64,000 nt of DNA, taken from contig NZ_SMKU01000005.1 in the NCBI RefSeq assembly GCF_004349215.1, forward strand, positions 1 to 64,000, in the 5' to 3' direction. Below the pieces are notes generated by a model. The model did no database searches and was not told where the DNA came from. It was given only the letters and a program-made list of their open reading frames with translations. This DNA comes from Actinomadura rubrisoli. Its GTDB lineage: Bacteria; Actinomycetota; Actinomycetes; Streptosporangiales; Streptosporangiaceae. Position numbers and translations under genes: made by a program. Every line of letters starts with the position of its first letter. Within the stretch, counting starts at the first letter, position 1. Shown here piece by piece: positions 31,756 to 40,225 of the stretch.

Positions 31756-32385
31756 TTATACGGTCCATAGGCGCAGCTTGCGATAGCGCGGCTCCCAGGA
31801 GATCCGGTTGAGCTCCCGCACGGTCATGGGCAGGGCGGTCAGGAACCGGCTCCGCTCGATCGGCGCGATGCCGTCCACGATCCACGGGATGAGCACCTGG
31901 GTGCCCTTCTCGCACCGCTGCCGGACCGCCTCGGCGAACGCCGTCCACTCCTCGGCGCTCAGCGCCGACCGGACCAGCGGCAGCGCGCTGACCTCCTCGT
32001 GCCGCAGCTGGACGTCCAGTTCCGTGCGGAGCCGGTCCACCGCGCCGGCCAGGTCGACGCCGTCCTCCAGCGCGGCGTCGACCGCGACGACCAGCGGTTC
32101 CAGCCGCGCGTGCTCGGCCGTCGTCTGCTTCAGCACGGCCAGCTCGGCGCGCCGTCCGCCCAGCGCGCGCCTCACGCGCGGCCACAGCTCGGCGTCCTCC
32201 ACCTCGTGGTGCAGGTGGAGCTGCTCCTTGAGGTTCTCCCAGCCCTCGCGGACGTGGGGGGCGCGGGCCTTGCCCGCCGCGACGGCCGCCGCGAGCCGCT
32301 CAAGGTCCCGGCGGAAGGCGTCGTGCGCCGCGTAGAGGAGGGCGAGGTCGATCGATCCGCGTGGCAAGGTCCCAACTGTCTTCAT
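31756..32385 (-). CDS. hemerythrin HHE-domain protein
   Basis: A 209-residue four-helix protein. The di-iron ligands are visible as H in YAAHDAF, HLHHEVEDAELWP, TAEHARLEP and LRHEEVSALPLV. The helices after residue 150 (RFLTALPMTVRELNRISWEP) are common in the actinobacterial subgroup. It may bind O2 or NO, or hold iron, in the cytosol. No ribosome site is obvious before ATG 32385. It stands alone. Confidence 0.85.
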   Translation of the reverse strand: MKTVGTLPRGSIDLALLYAAHDAFRRDLERLAAAVAAGKARAPHVREGWENLKEQLHLHHEVEDAELWPRVRRALGGRRAELAVLKQTTAEHARLEPLVVAVDAALEDGVDLAGAVDRLRTELDVQLRHEEVSALPLVRSALSAEEWTAFAEAVRQRCEKGTQVLIPWIVDGIAPIERSRFLTALPMTVRELNRISWEPRYRKLRLWTV

Positions 32386-32475
32386 ACAAATACAGAGGCA
32401 CCGGCACCCGCCTTTGTGACATGCCGGCTCGAACCGAGACCAGGTTCACACCTCGCCGCCAGGTCGCCCGCGTGG

Positions 32476-32497
32476 AGGCGGCCACATGCGGCCGCCT
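32476..32497. terminator. hairpin between the TetR and hemerythrin genes
   Basis: AGGCGGCC (32476-32483) pairs with GGCCGCCT (32490-32497) around ACATGC, 40 bases downstream of the TetR stop codon on the minus strand. It probably ends the TetR transcript. Confidence 0.55.
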
Positions 32498-32537
32498 GCC
32501 CCCTCGGCTCTCCCGGAATGCCCGCCCGGGTTCCGGC

Positions 32538-33344
32538 TCAGGTTCCGTTCCGGGCGATGGCCGCGTCGACGCCGTCCAGGACCAGTGCGAGGCCGCCTTC
32601 GAACGCCGCCCGCGCCGCCTGTTCCAGGTAGGGGACGCAGTCGTCGGCGGGCTCGGCGGGCTCGGCGGGGGCGCTCTCGGTGTAGAGCCACGCCACCGTC
32701 GGGAACCGTTCGGCGAAGTCGGGCGCGACCTTCAGCAGCACCTCCGTGCGGGAGTACCACCACTGCTCTTCCGTCAGCCCGGTGGCGCGGACGGCCTGCC
32801 GCGACTCCGCGACCGTCTGCGCCGCGCCCCGCACCACACTCGACAGCGTCGAGACCGCGCGCCGCACCTCCGGCGCCGGCAGCCCGGTCGCGGTCAGGAC
32901 GCGCAGCAGCGTCTCCAGCACGCCGTACTCGTTGGGGCCCAGCACCGGGCGGGCCTGCGAGACCTGGAGCACCCAGGGATGCCGCAGGTAGAACGCCCAG
33001 GAGTCCTCGGCCCAGGACGTGGCCGCCGCGCGCCAGCCCGCCCCCAGGTCGTAGCCGGTGGGCAGCTCGGCGAGCGCGCGGTCGTACATGAGGTCGACCA
33101 GCTCGTCCTTGCCCGGGACGTAGGTGTAGAGGGCCATCGCCGTGCGCCCGAGCCGTTCGCCCACGGCGCGCATGGACAGCGCCGCCATGCCCTCCGCGTC
33201 GGCGACGGCGATCGCGGTGTCCACGATCAGGTCGACGCTCAGCCCCGGCTTGGGGCCGGGACCGGACGCCCGGGGCCGCTCCTCGCCGCTCCACAGCAGG
33301 TCCATCGAGCGGCGCGCGTCCCCCTGCCCGGCGAAGACGACCAC
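32538..33344 (-). CDS. TetR/AcrR-family regulator (TetR_C-type)
   Basis: GTG at 33344 follows AAGGAG. The 268-residue protein has an HTH at about residues 38-85 (LIVDTAIAVADAEGMAALSM, AVGERLGRTAMALYTYVPGK) and a TetR_C-type ligand domain (ALAELPTGYDLGAGWRAAAT, WAFYLRHPWVLQVSQ). It diverges from the UvrA-like gene across 82 bases that contain a palindrome. It therefore probably represses that gene and itself, and is released by a drug-like ligand. Confidence 0.88.
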   Translation of the reverse strand: MVVFAGQGDARRSMDLLWSGEERPRASGPGPKPGLSVDLIVDTAIAVADAEGMAALSMRAVGERLGRTAMALYTYVPGKDELVDLMYDRALAELPTGYDLGAGWRAAATSWAEDSWAFYLRHPWVLQVSQARPVLGPNEYGVLETLLRVLTATGLPAPEVRRAVSTLSSVVRGAAQTVAESRQAVRATGLTEEQWWYSRTEVLLKVAPDFAERFPTVAWLYTESAPAEPAEPADDCVPYLEQAARAAFEGGLALVLDGVDAAIARNGT

Positions 33345-33355
33345 GGCGCGACTCC

Positions 33356-33366
33356 TTATGCCATAA
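33356..33366. promoter_or_regulatory. palindromic operator between tetR and the uvrA-like gene
   Basis: TTATG (33356-33360), C, CATAA (33362-33366), a perfect palindrome with a one-base centre in the divergent interval. It also overlaps the AAGGAG of the TetR gene, consistent with autoregulation. Confidence 0.5.
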
Positions 33367-33426
33367 ACTAATGTCGGTACTCGAACTCTTTACCCCCTAA
33401 GCTATCAAGCCGAGCGAAGGAATGTG

Positions 33427-35709
33427 ATGACTCAGCCAGCGCCGAGTGGCAGGGCCGCCGACAGTCACGATGTCATCGAGGTCCGCGGCGCCCGGGAGAA
33501 CAACCTCGCGGACGTCAGCCTGGACATCCCGAAGCGCCGCTTGACCGTCTTCACCGGGGTCTCGGGGTCGGGCAAGTCCTCCCTGGTGTTCGGCACGATC
33601 GCCGCCGAGTCGCAGCGCCTGATCAACGAGACCTACACCGCGTTCATCCAGTCGTTCATGCCGAGCCTCGGCCGTCCCGACGTCGACTCGCTGCGCAACC
33701 TGAGCGCGGCGATCGTCGTCGACCAGGAGCGGATGGGCGCCAACTCCCGCTCGACGGTCGGGACGGCGACCGACGCGCACACCATGCTGCGGATCATCTT
33801 CAGCCGGCTGGGCGTCCCGCACGTCGGCATGTCCACCGCGTTCAGCTTCAACAGCGCCGAGGGCATGTGCCCCGAATGCGAGGGCCTTGGCCGGGCCACT
33901 CGGATCGACGTCGACCAGCTGGTCGACCGCGACCTGTCGCTCAACGAGGGCGCCATCACCGTCCCGAACTTCGCCGTCGACTCCTGGTACTGGAGGCTCT
34001 TCGCCGTCTCCGGCCTCTTCGACCCGGACGTCAAGCTGCGCGACTACACCCCCGCCCAGTGGGAGGACCTCCTGCACAAGCCCGCCACCAAGATCAAGGC
34101 GGCGGGCATGAACACCAACTACGAGGGACTCGTGGTCAAGGTGCGGCGGCTCTACCTGAGCAAGGACAGGGAGTCGATGCAGGCGCACATCCGCGCGTTC
34201 GTCGACCGCGCGGTCACCTTCACCACGTGCGAGGCGTGCGGCGGGGCCCGGCTCGGCCCCGCCGCGCTGAGCAGCCGGATCGCCGGGCTCAACATCGCCG
34301 ACTGCGCGGCCATGCAGATCAGCGATCTGGCGGAGTTCGTCCGGGGCATCGAGGAGGAGTCGGTCGCGCCGCTGCTGGCCACCCTGAGCGGCACCCTGGA
34401 CGCCCTGGTCGAGATCGGGCTCGGCTACCTCAGCCTCGACCGCGAGTCCACGAGCCTGTCGGGCGGGGAGGCGCAGCGGGTGAAGATGGTCCGCCACCTG
34501 GGGTCGAGCCTCACCGACGTCACCTACGTGTTCGACGAGCCCACAATCGGCCTGCACCCCCACGACATCCGGCGGATGAACGACCTGCTGCTGCGGCTGC
34601 GCGACAAGGGCAACACCGTCCTGGTCGTCGAGCACAAGCCGGAGACGATCGAGATCGCCGACCATGTCGTCGACCTCGGCCCCGGCGCGGGCTCGGCGGG
34701 CGGGCGGGTGTGCTTCGCCGGCGACGTCGCGGGGCTCCGCGCGTCCGGTACCCTGACCGGCCGCCACCTCGGCCACCGCGCCCGGCTGCGGGACGAGGTC
34801 CGCGAGCCGTCCGGGCACCTGGCCGTCAAGGGCGCGAACCTGCACAACCTCAAGGACGTGTCGGTCGAGATCCCGCTCGGCGTCCTCACCGTGGTCACGG
34901 GCGTCGCCGGGTCGGGGAAGAGCTCCCTGATCCACGGGTCGCTGCCCGGCCGCGACGGCGTGCTGGTGGTCGACCAGTCCGCCATCCGCGGCTCGCGCCG
35001 CAGCAACCCGGCCACCTACACCGGCCTGCTCGACGCGATCAGGACGGCGTTCGCCAAGGCCAACGGGGTGAAGGCCGCCCTGTTCAGCGCCAACTCCGAG
35101 GGCGCCTGCCCGGGCTGCAAGGGCATCGGCCTCGTCTACACCGACCTCGCGATGATGGCCGGGGTCGCGTCGGTCTGCGAGGAGTGCGAGGGCAAGCGCT
35201 ACACGCCCGAGGTCCTGACCTACAAGCTGCGCGGCAAGGACATCAGCGAGGTGCTGGCCATGCCGGTCGCCGAGGCGCGCGAGTTCTTCACCACCGGCCA
35301 GGCGCGCGCCGTCCTGGACCGCCTCGCCGACGTCGGCCTCGGCTACCTGGGGCTCGGCCAGCCGCTCACCACCCTGTCGGGCGGCGAGCGGCAGCGGCTC
35401 AAGCTCGCCATCCACATGGCGGAGAAGGCGGCCGTCTACGTGCTGGACGAGCCGACCACCGGCCTGCACCTGGCCGACGTCGACCAGCTCCTCGCCCTCC
35501 TCGACCGGCTCGTCGACGACGGCAACACCGTCATCGTCATCGAGCACCACCAGGCGGTCATGGCCCACGCCGACTGGCTGATCGACCTCGGCCCCGGCGC
35601 CGGGCACGACGGCGGCGAGGTCGTCTTCACCGGCACCCCCGCCGAGCTGGTCGCCCGCGGCGACTCGCTCACCGCCCGCCACCTGCGCGACTACGTCGCC
35701 GCCACCTGA
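33427..35709 (+). CDS. UvrA-like ABC ATPase lacking the UvrB-binding insert (drug-resistance UvrA class)
   Basis: Two ABC modules with zinc fingers: Walker A at 44-51 (GVSGSGKS) and 492-499 (GVAGSGKS), signatures TSLSGGEAQRVKM and TTLSGGERQRLKL, Walker B VTYVFDEPTIGLHP and VYVLDEPTTGLHL, and CxxC pairs from C148 (CPECEGLG), CEACGG, CPGCKGIG and CEECEG. At 760 residues it is about 200 shorter than housekeeping UvrA. This short class (UvrA2, DrrC-like) has been linked to resistance against DNA-binding drugs. ATG at 33427 follows GAAGGA. TetR diverges from it. Confidence 0.9.
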   Translation: MTQPAPSGRAADSHDVIEVRGARENNLADVSLDIPKRRLTVFTGVSGSGKSSLVFGTIAAESQRLINETYTAFIQSFMPSLGRPDVDSLRNLSAAIVVDQERMGANSRSTVGTATDAHTMLRIIFSRLGVPHVGMSTAFSFNSAEGMCPECEGLGRATRIDVDQLVDRDLSLNEGAITVPNFAVDSWYWRLFAVSGLFDPDVKLRDYTPAQWEDLLHKPATKIKAAGMNTNYEGLVVKVRRLYLSKDRESMQAHIRAFVDRAVTFTTCEACGGARLGPAALSSRIAGLNIADCAAMQISDLAEFVRGIEEESVAPLLATLSGTLDALVEIGLGYLSLDRESTSLSGGEAQRVKMVRHLGSSLTDVTYVFDEPTIGLHPHDIRRMNDLLLRLRDKGNTVLVVEHKPETIEIADHVVDLGPGAGSAGGRVCFAGDVAGLRASGTLTGRHLGHRARLRDEVREPSGHLAVKGANLHNLKDVSVEIPLGVLTVVTGVAGSGKSSLIHGSLPGRDGVLVVDQSAIRGSRRSNPATYTGLLDAIRTAFAKANGVKAALFSANSEGACPGCKGIGLVYTDLAMMAGVASVCEECEGKRYTPEVLTYKLRGKDISEVLAMPVAEAREFFTTGQARAVLDRLADVGLGYLGLGQPLTTLSGGERQRLKLAIHMAEKAAVYVLDEPTTGLHLADVDQLLALLDRLVDDGNTVIVIEHHQAVMAHADWLIDLGPGAGHDGGEVVFTGTPAELVARGDSLTARHLRDYVAAT

Positions 35710-35716
35710 CCGCCGG

Positions 35717-36136
35717 TCACCGGAGGGAGGCCAGCACCTCCACGTAGTGCGGGTTGTACATGACGCCCAGGACGTTGCCGAACGGGTCGATCACGGAGGC
35801 GGTGACGAATCCGTGGCCCCGCTCGGTGCGCGGCTCGCACTCCTTCGCGCCCATCGACAGCAGCCGCTCGACCGCCCCTTCGAGGTCGTCGACGTGCCAG
35901 TACATGATGCTGCCGGCCGGGGCGGACCCGGTCGGCGGCCCGCCCGGCGCGAACCGGGCGTCGATCAGGCCCAGCTCGTGCTGGTAGTCCCCGACGCGGA
36001 ACTCGTAGTACGCCGGACGGCCGTCCGGGCCGGGGCGCTCGAAGTACGGCTCGATCCCCAGCAGCTCGGAGTACCAGCGCTTGGCCGCGTCCAGGTCGTC
36101 CGCCCAGAAGCTGATGGTGGCGAATCCTCGCAACAT
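35717..36136 (-). CDS. VOC family protein paired with a WYL regulator
   Basis: A 139-residue glyoxalase-fold protein: FATISFWADDLDAAKRWYSE, LLGIEPYFERPG, YYEFRVGDYQHELGLID, MYWHVDDLEGAVERLLSMGA and SVIDPFGNVLGVMYNP. The H and E ligand positions of VOC enzymes are present (H in QHELG, H in YWHVD). It diverges from the WYL-type regulator with a perfect palindrome between, the common YafY/VOC pair. Confidence 0.87.
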   Translation of the reverse strand: MLRGFATISFWADDLDAAKRWYSELLGIEPYFERPGPDGRPAYYEFRVGDYQHELGLIDARFAPGGPPTGSAPAGSIMYWHVDDLEGAVERLLSMGAKECEPRTERGHGFVTASVIDPFGNVLGVMYNPHYVEVLASLR

Positions 36137-36198
36137 GTCGTGCTCCCCTCGTTTCGGTTCGACATCACTGACACTAGACCGCCAATAGGTCACTGAAC

Positions 36199-36211
36199 GT
36201 CCTAGTAGGAC
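36199..36211. promoter_or_regulatory. perfect palindrome between the VOC and WYL genes
   Basis: GTCCTA (36199-36204), G, TAGGAC (36206-36211), overlapping the AGGAC that would serve as ribosome site of the WYL gene. It is probably the operator of that regulator. Confidence 0.6.
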
Positions 36212-36214
36212 GCC

Positions 36215-37207
36215 ATGATGAGAAACATGCGGAATCCATCCGGACGGTTGCTGCGGCTGCTGTCCCTGCTGCAGACCCCCCGCGAGTGGTCGGGCACCGA
36301 GCTGGCCGAGCGCCTCGGGGTCACCGGCCGCACGATCAGGCGCGACATCGACCGGCTGCGCGAGCTCGGCTATCCCGTCGACGCCACCCACGGCAACACC
36401 GGCGGCTACCGGCTCACCGCCGGCGCGGCGATGCCGCCGCTGCTGCTGGACGACGACGAGGCCATCGCCATCGCCCTCGGCCTGCGCACCGCCGCGACCG
36501 TCGCCATCACCGGCATCGAGGACGCCTCGCTGCGCGCCCTGGCCAAGCTCGAACGCGTCCTCCCCCACCGGCTGCGGCACCGCGTGAGCGCGCTGTCGGA
36601 GGCCGCGGTCACACTCCCCCCGCAGGACGGCGGCGTCCCGCCCGCCGATCCCGACGCGCTCGCCCTGCTCGCCGCCGCCTGCGTCACGTGCGAGAAGGTG
36701 CGCTTCGGCTACACCCGGGCCGACGGGGAGACCGCGCGGCGGCTGGTGCAGCCGCACCGGCTGGTGGCCACCGGCCGCCGCTGGTACCTGGTGGCCTACG
36801 ACGAGGACCGGGCCGGCTGGCGGCTGTTCCGCGCGGACCGGATCGCCGAGCCGTCGCGGACGGGCGTCCGCGTCCCCGCCCGCGAGCTGCCCGGCGGCGT
36901 GGACGCGATGTCCTGGGCGATGGACTCGCTGGCGGGCGGCTCCGGCACGATCCGGGCGCGGCTGCGGCTGCACGTCCCCATCGAGGAGGCGGCCGAGCAC
37001 GTCACCGCCTGGCAGGGCGTCCTGGAGGCGGCCGACGACCGGTCGTGCCTGCTGCACACCCAGTCCGACTCGATGCACTTCCTGGCCTACCGGATCACGC
37101 TGCTGACCGTGGACTACACCCTGCTCGACCCGCCCGAGCTGGCCGAGCACCTCGGCGCCATCGCCGACCGGGCGGCGAGCGCCGTCCACGCGTTCAGGAC
37201 CCGCTGA
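36215..37207 (+). CDS. YafY/DeoR-type transcriptional regulator with WYL domain
   Basis: The 330-residue protein has an HTH (LLSLLQTPREWSGTELAERL, RTIRRDIDRLRELGYPVDA), the linker YRLTAGAAMPPLLLDDDEAI, and a WYL domain near 170-215 (VQPHRLVATGRRWYLVAYDE). A WCX C-terminal domain follows (RARLRLHVPIEEAAEHV). WYL domains sense small ligands or nucleic acid. It diverges from a VOC gene and probably represses it and itself through the palindrome that overlaps its start. Confidence 0.9.
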   Translation: MMRNMRNPSGRLLRLLSLLQTPREWSGTELAERLGVTGRTIRRDIDRLRELGYPVDATHGNTGGYRLTAGAAMPPLLLDDDEAIAIALGLRTAATVAITGIEDASLRALAKLERVLPHRLRHRVSALSEAAVTLPPQDGGVPPADPDALALLAAACVTCEKVRFGYTRADGETARRLVQPHRLVATGRRWYLVAYDEDRAGWRLFRADRIAEPSRTGVRVPARELPGGVDAMSWAMDSLAGGSGTIRARLRLHVPIEEAAEHVTAWQGVLEAADDRSCLLHTQSDSMHFLAYRITLLTVDYTLLDPPELAEHLGAIADRAASAVHAFRTR

Positions 37208-37232
37208 CGCCCGGCTCGGCGGCGCCGTGCGG

Positions 37233-38834
37233 TCAGGAGAGCGCGACCAGGTCGGCGTATCCGGGGTTCCAGAGGTCGTCGACGCCGTCCGGGAGCAGCA
37301 GGACGCGGTCGGGGCGCAGCGCCTCGACCGCCTCCTCGTCGTGGGTCACCATCACCACCGCGCCCCGGTACTCCCCGACCGCCGCGAGGACCTCGCCGCG
37401 CGACGCGGGATCGAGGTTGTTGGTCGGCTCGTCCAGCAGCAGCACGTTCGCGCCCGAGCTGACGAGCCCGGCCAGCGCCAGGCGCGTCTTCTCCCCGCCC
37501 GACAGCACGCCGGCGGGCTTGTCGGCGTCGTCGCCGCCGAACAGGAACGACCCGAGGACGCGCCGGGCCTCCCCGTCGGTCAGGTGCGGCGCGGCGTCCG
37601 CGAGGTTCTCCCGGACGGTCCGCGCGCGGTCCAGCGTGTCGTGCTCCTGCGCGAAGTAGCCCAGCCGCAGCCCGTGGCCATGCACCACGCGTCCGGAGTC
37701 CGGCCGCTCGTGCCCGGCCAGGATCCGCAGCAGCGTGGTCTTCCCCGCGCCGTTCAAGCCGAGGACGACCAGGCGGCCGCCCCGGTCGACGGCCAGGTCC
37801 ACGCCGGTGAGCACCGGCGTGTCCCCATAGGACTTCGCCAGGCTGACGGCGCCCAGCGGCATCCGCCCGCTCGGCGCCGGATCGGGCAGCCGGAAGCGCG
37901 CGACCCGGCCCGCGCGCCGCGCCGGCTCCGTCCCGGCGAGCATCCGGTCGGCGCGGCGGGCCATGTCCCGGGCGCGGACGGCGGTCGCGACGTTCGACCG
38001 CATCCTGCCGGCCTGTGCGTGCAGCGAGGCCGCCTTGCGCTCGGCCGCGGCGCGGCGCCGGGCCCGGCGCCGCTCGGCCGCGTCCCGGTCGGCGAGGTAC
38101 GTGCGCCAGCCGGTGTTGTGCACGTCGACGGCGGCCCGGTCGGCGTCCAGGTGCCAGACCCGGTTGACGACGGCGTCCAGCAGACCGGTGTCGTGGCTGA
38201 TCACCACCAGCCCGCCCGGGTGCCCGGCCAGGAAGGCCCTCAGCCAGGCGATGGAGTCGCCGTCCAGATGGTCGCTCGGCTCGTCCAGCAGCAGCGTGCC
38301 CCGCTCCCCGAACAGGACGCGCGCCAGCTCCACGCGGCGCCGCTGCCCGCCGGACAGGGACCCGAGCGGGCGGGCCATGACCCCGTCGGGCAGCCCGAGC
38401 CCCGCCGCGACCCGGGCGGCCTCGGCCTCGGCGGCGTACCCGCCGCGGGCCTGGAACTCCGCCTCCGCGCGGGCGTAGCGTCCCATCGCCCGCTCCTCGG
38501 CGGGTGTTCCGCCCGCCTCGGCGAGGGCGGTCTCGGCGGCGCGCAGGGCGCGCACGGCCTCGTCCATGCCGCGCGCGGACAGGACGCGGCCGGACACGGT
38601 GATCGCGGGATCGGCCGCCGCCGGATCCTGGGGCAGGTACCCGACCGGCCCGGTCCGGGTGACGGCACCGGCGGCGGGCGGGACCTCCCCGGCCAGGACC
38701 TTCATCAGCGTGGTCTTCCCGGCGCCGTTGCGGCCCACCAGGCCGATGCGGTCGCCGGGGGCGATGTGGGCGGTGACGCCCGACAGCAGGAGCCGGGAGC
38801 CGACGCGCACGTCGACATCACGGAAAGCAAGCAT
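37233..38834 (-). CDS. ABC-F family ATPase (antibiotic-resistance type ribosome protection)
   Basis: Two ABC modules in one 533-residue soluble protein without membrane segments: Walker A VGRNGAGKTT (33-42) and LGLNGAGKTT (about 357-366), signatures LSGGQRRRVELARVL and LSGGEKTRLALAGL, Walker B LLLDEPSDHLD and LLLDEPTNNLD. A charged linker (RRRARRRAAAERKAASLHAQ) lies between the modules. ABC-F proteins of the resistance class enter the ribosomal E site and dislodge drugs. A short leader peptide and a long hairpin precede it, a typical antibiotic-sensing leader. Confidence 0.88.
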   Translation of the reverse strand: MLAFRDVDVRVGSRLLLSGVTAHIAPGDRIGLVGRNGAGKTTLMKVLAGEVPPAAGAVTRTGPVGYLPQDPAAADPAITVSGRVLSARGMDEAVRALRAAETALAEAGGTPAEERAMGRYARAEAEFQARGGYAAEAEAARVAAGLGLPDGVMARPLGSLSGGQRRRVELARVLFGERGTLLLDEPSDHLDGDSIAWLRAFLAGHPGGLVVISHDTGLLDAVVNRVWHLDADRAAVDVHNTGWRTYLADRDAAERRRARRRAAAERKAASLHAQAGRMRSNVATAVRARDMARRADRMLAGTEPARRAGRVARFRLPDPAPSGRMPLGAVSLAKSYGDTPVLTGVDLAVDRGGRLVVLGLNGAGKTTLLRILAGHERPDSGRVVHGHGLRLGYFAQEHDTLDRARTVRENLADAAPHLTDGEARRVLGSFLFGGDDADKPAGVLSGGEKTRLALAGLVSSGANVLLLDEPTNNLDPASRGEVLAAVGEYRGAVVMVTHDEEAVEALRPDRVLLLPDGVDDLWNPGYADLVALS

Positions 38835-38852
38835 TGGATGACGCTCCGGAAT

Positions 38853-38894
38853 AGCTCAAGGACACACGGGTGACGTGAAGCGTGTGTCCGAGCT
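38853..38894 (-). promoter_or_regulatory. attenuator hairpin in the ABC-F leader
   Basis: GGACACACG (38860-38868) pairs with CGTGTGTCC (38881-38889) and AGCTC (38853-38857) with GAGCT (38890-38894), with two bulged bases and a 12-base loop: a 14-bp stem. Its 5' arm on the minus strand begins at the stop codon of the leader peptide, so a ribosome stalled on the peptide would cover or open the stem. The ABC-F ribosome site follows 6-9 bases beyond the stem. Confidence 0.65.
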
Positions 38895-38916
38895 AGGAGA
38901 TCCGGGGCGTCGACAT
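38893..38916 (-). CDS. seven-residue leader peptide MSTPRIS upstream of the ABC-F gene
   Basis: ATG (38916-38914) to TAG (38895-38893) encodes MSTPRIS. A TACACT -10-like element 7 bases upstream suggests a leaderless leader transcript. Position directly before the hairpin, short length and an arginine near the end fit a drug-responsive leader peptide. It is too short to prove by coding statistics. Confidence 0.5.
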   Translation of the reverse strand: MSTPRIS

Positions 38917-38930
38917 GGGGCCGAGTGTAA

Positions 38931-40166
38931 TCAAGCCTCCTGCGGGTCGCACACCTGATTTTGGGAAGCAGGCTCCGGCGGGGGCGCGTCCTCGGGCGCG
39001 GTGGCCGCACGGTCGTACCGCAGGCCGGGGGCCAGCGCCACCGTGACGGCGACGGAGGCCACCGCCATCAGGGTCATCGCCGTCGCGGGCGAGGTGCTCT
39101 GGGCCACGGCTCCCGCGAGCGCGGCGCCCACCCCCTGCATGGCGATCATCCCGGACGAGTGCAGCCCGAGCGCGTGCCCGCTCAGCTCGTCCGGCGTCAG
39201 GGCCATCAGGCGGTCCTGCAGCAGCAGGGTGGAGCCGTAGCCCACGGTCGCGAGCGTGACGGCCGCCACCGCGATCGGAAGCGGCGGGCGCAGCACGAAG
39301 ATCAGGAACGGGGCCGCCAGCAGCAGCCGCAGCGGGGCGTCGAGCCGCCGCCTCCAGTGCTTCGGGACGAACCGTCCCGTCAGGGTGTCCCCGGCCAGCA
39401 TGCCGAGCGCGCCGAAGGCGAACAGCAGCCCCGCGTGCTCGGGCGTGTACGGGACGAAGAGGGACTCGCAGCCGACGATCAGCCCGTTCGGCACCCAGAG
39501 CGCGAGATACACGTAACGGCGGGGCCTGGACGACCAGAGCCGGGCGTTGTTGCGCCAGGTGTCGGCGGGCGACGGCCGTCCCCCGGCGCGCGGCGGACGG
39601 CGGGCGAGGCCGAACCGGGCGACGGCGGCGGCCCCCAGATACAGGGCCGCGCCGGTGAGCAGCGTCCCGCGCGGCGACAGGGTGGCCACGAGCACTCCCC
39701 CGGCCGCGAACCCGACGATCTGCATCATGCCGTTCGACATGTTCAGCACCGAGCGGCCCAGCAGGTAGCCGTCCCGCGCGAGCATCTCGTTGAGCAGCCC
39801 GTACCGCACCCCGCCGCCCAGCGACGCCGTCACCCCCAGGCCCAGGACGATCGCGAAGATCCCCCAAACCGGCATCCCCGGGACGGCCTGGGCCGCGGTG
39901 GCCAGGCCGAACAGCAGCGACAGCCCCGTCAGCGCGGCGCGCGGAGCCAGCCGGTCGGCCGCCGACAGCAGCGTCGCCGCGCCGATCACCTGGGCGAGGG
40001 ACGGTCCGAACATCGCCAGCGACGACAGCAGCGGCGACCCGGTCGCCGAGTACACCATCGTGGCCAGGGCCAGCCCGCTCACCGTCTGCGCCGCCACCTG
40101 CGCGGCGGACGCCAGGAACAGCGGCGTGAACTCCGGTGTCCGGAAGAGCTCTCGATACGTGCGCAT
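38931..40166 (-). CDS. MFS transporter (DHA1-like, 12 TM)
   Basis: A 411-residue membrane protein: YRELFRTPEFTPLFLASAAQ, ALATMVYSATGSPLLSSLAM, RYGLLNEMLARDGYLLGRSV and MSNGMMQIVGFAAGGVLVAT, then a second six-helix half. The Y-R-x-L-x-x-P-x-F/T start resembles actinobacterial enterobactin-exporter-like (EntS) MFS proteins. It diverges from a DUF5937/ArsR regulator by 59 bases, a recurrent pairing. The ABC-F leader begins inside the 15 bases after its stop. Confidence 0.87.
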   Translation of the reverse strand: MRTYRELFRTPEFTPLFLASAAQVAAQTVSGLALATMVYSATGSPLLSSLAMFGPSLAQVIGAATLLSAADRLAPRAALTGLSLLFGLATAAQAVPGMPVWGIFAIVLGLGVTASLGGGVRYGLLNEMLARDGYLLGRSVLNMSNGMMQIVGFAAGGVLVATLSPRGTLLTGAALYLGAAAVARFGLARRPPRAGGRPSPADTWRNNARLWSSRPRRYVYLALWVPNGLIVGCESLFVPYTPEHAGLLFAFGALGMLAGDTLTGRFVPKHWRRRLDAPLRLLLAAPFLIFVLRPPLPIAVAAVTLATVGYGSTLLLQDRLMALTPDELSGHALGLHSSGMIAMQGVGAALAGAVAQSTSPATAMTLMAVASVAVTVALAPGLRYDRAATAPEDAPPPEPASQNQVCDPQEA

Positions 40167-40204
40167 GGCCGGAGTCTCCGGCGCACCGGCCCCCGGGCGT
40201 TAGA

Positions 40205-40224
40205 GTTTCGCAGGGGGGCGAAAC
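40205..40224. promoter_or_regulatory. inverted repeat at the start of the DUF5937-ArsR regulator
   Basis: GTTTCG (40205-40210) and CGAAAC (40219-40224) flank CAGGGGGG, which is also the ribosome site; the repeat ends one base before ATG 40226. Binding here would stop both the regulator and the divergent MFS gene. Confidence 0.6.
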
Positions 40225-40225
40225 C

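Noticed and set aside
31709-32185. antisense frames over the hemerythrin gene
   Set aside because: Arg/Ala-rich shadows with no motif; the HHE ligands are on the other frame.
33397-35682. 761-codon antisense frame opposite the UvrA-like gene
   Set aside because: GC-rich third positions of the real gene keep the opposite frame open; the real strand has Walker and zinc motifs, the antisense has none.
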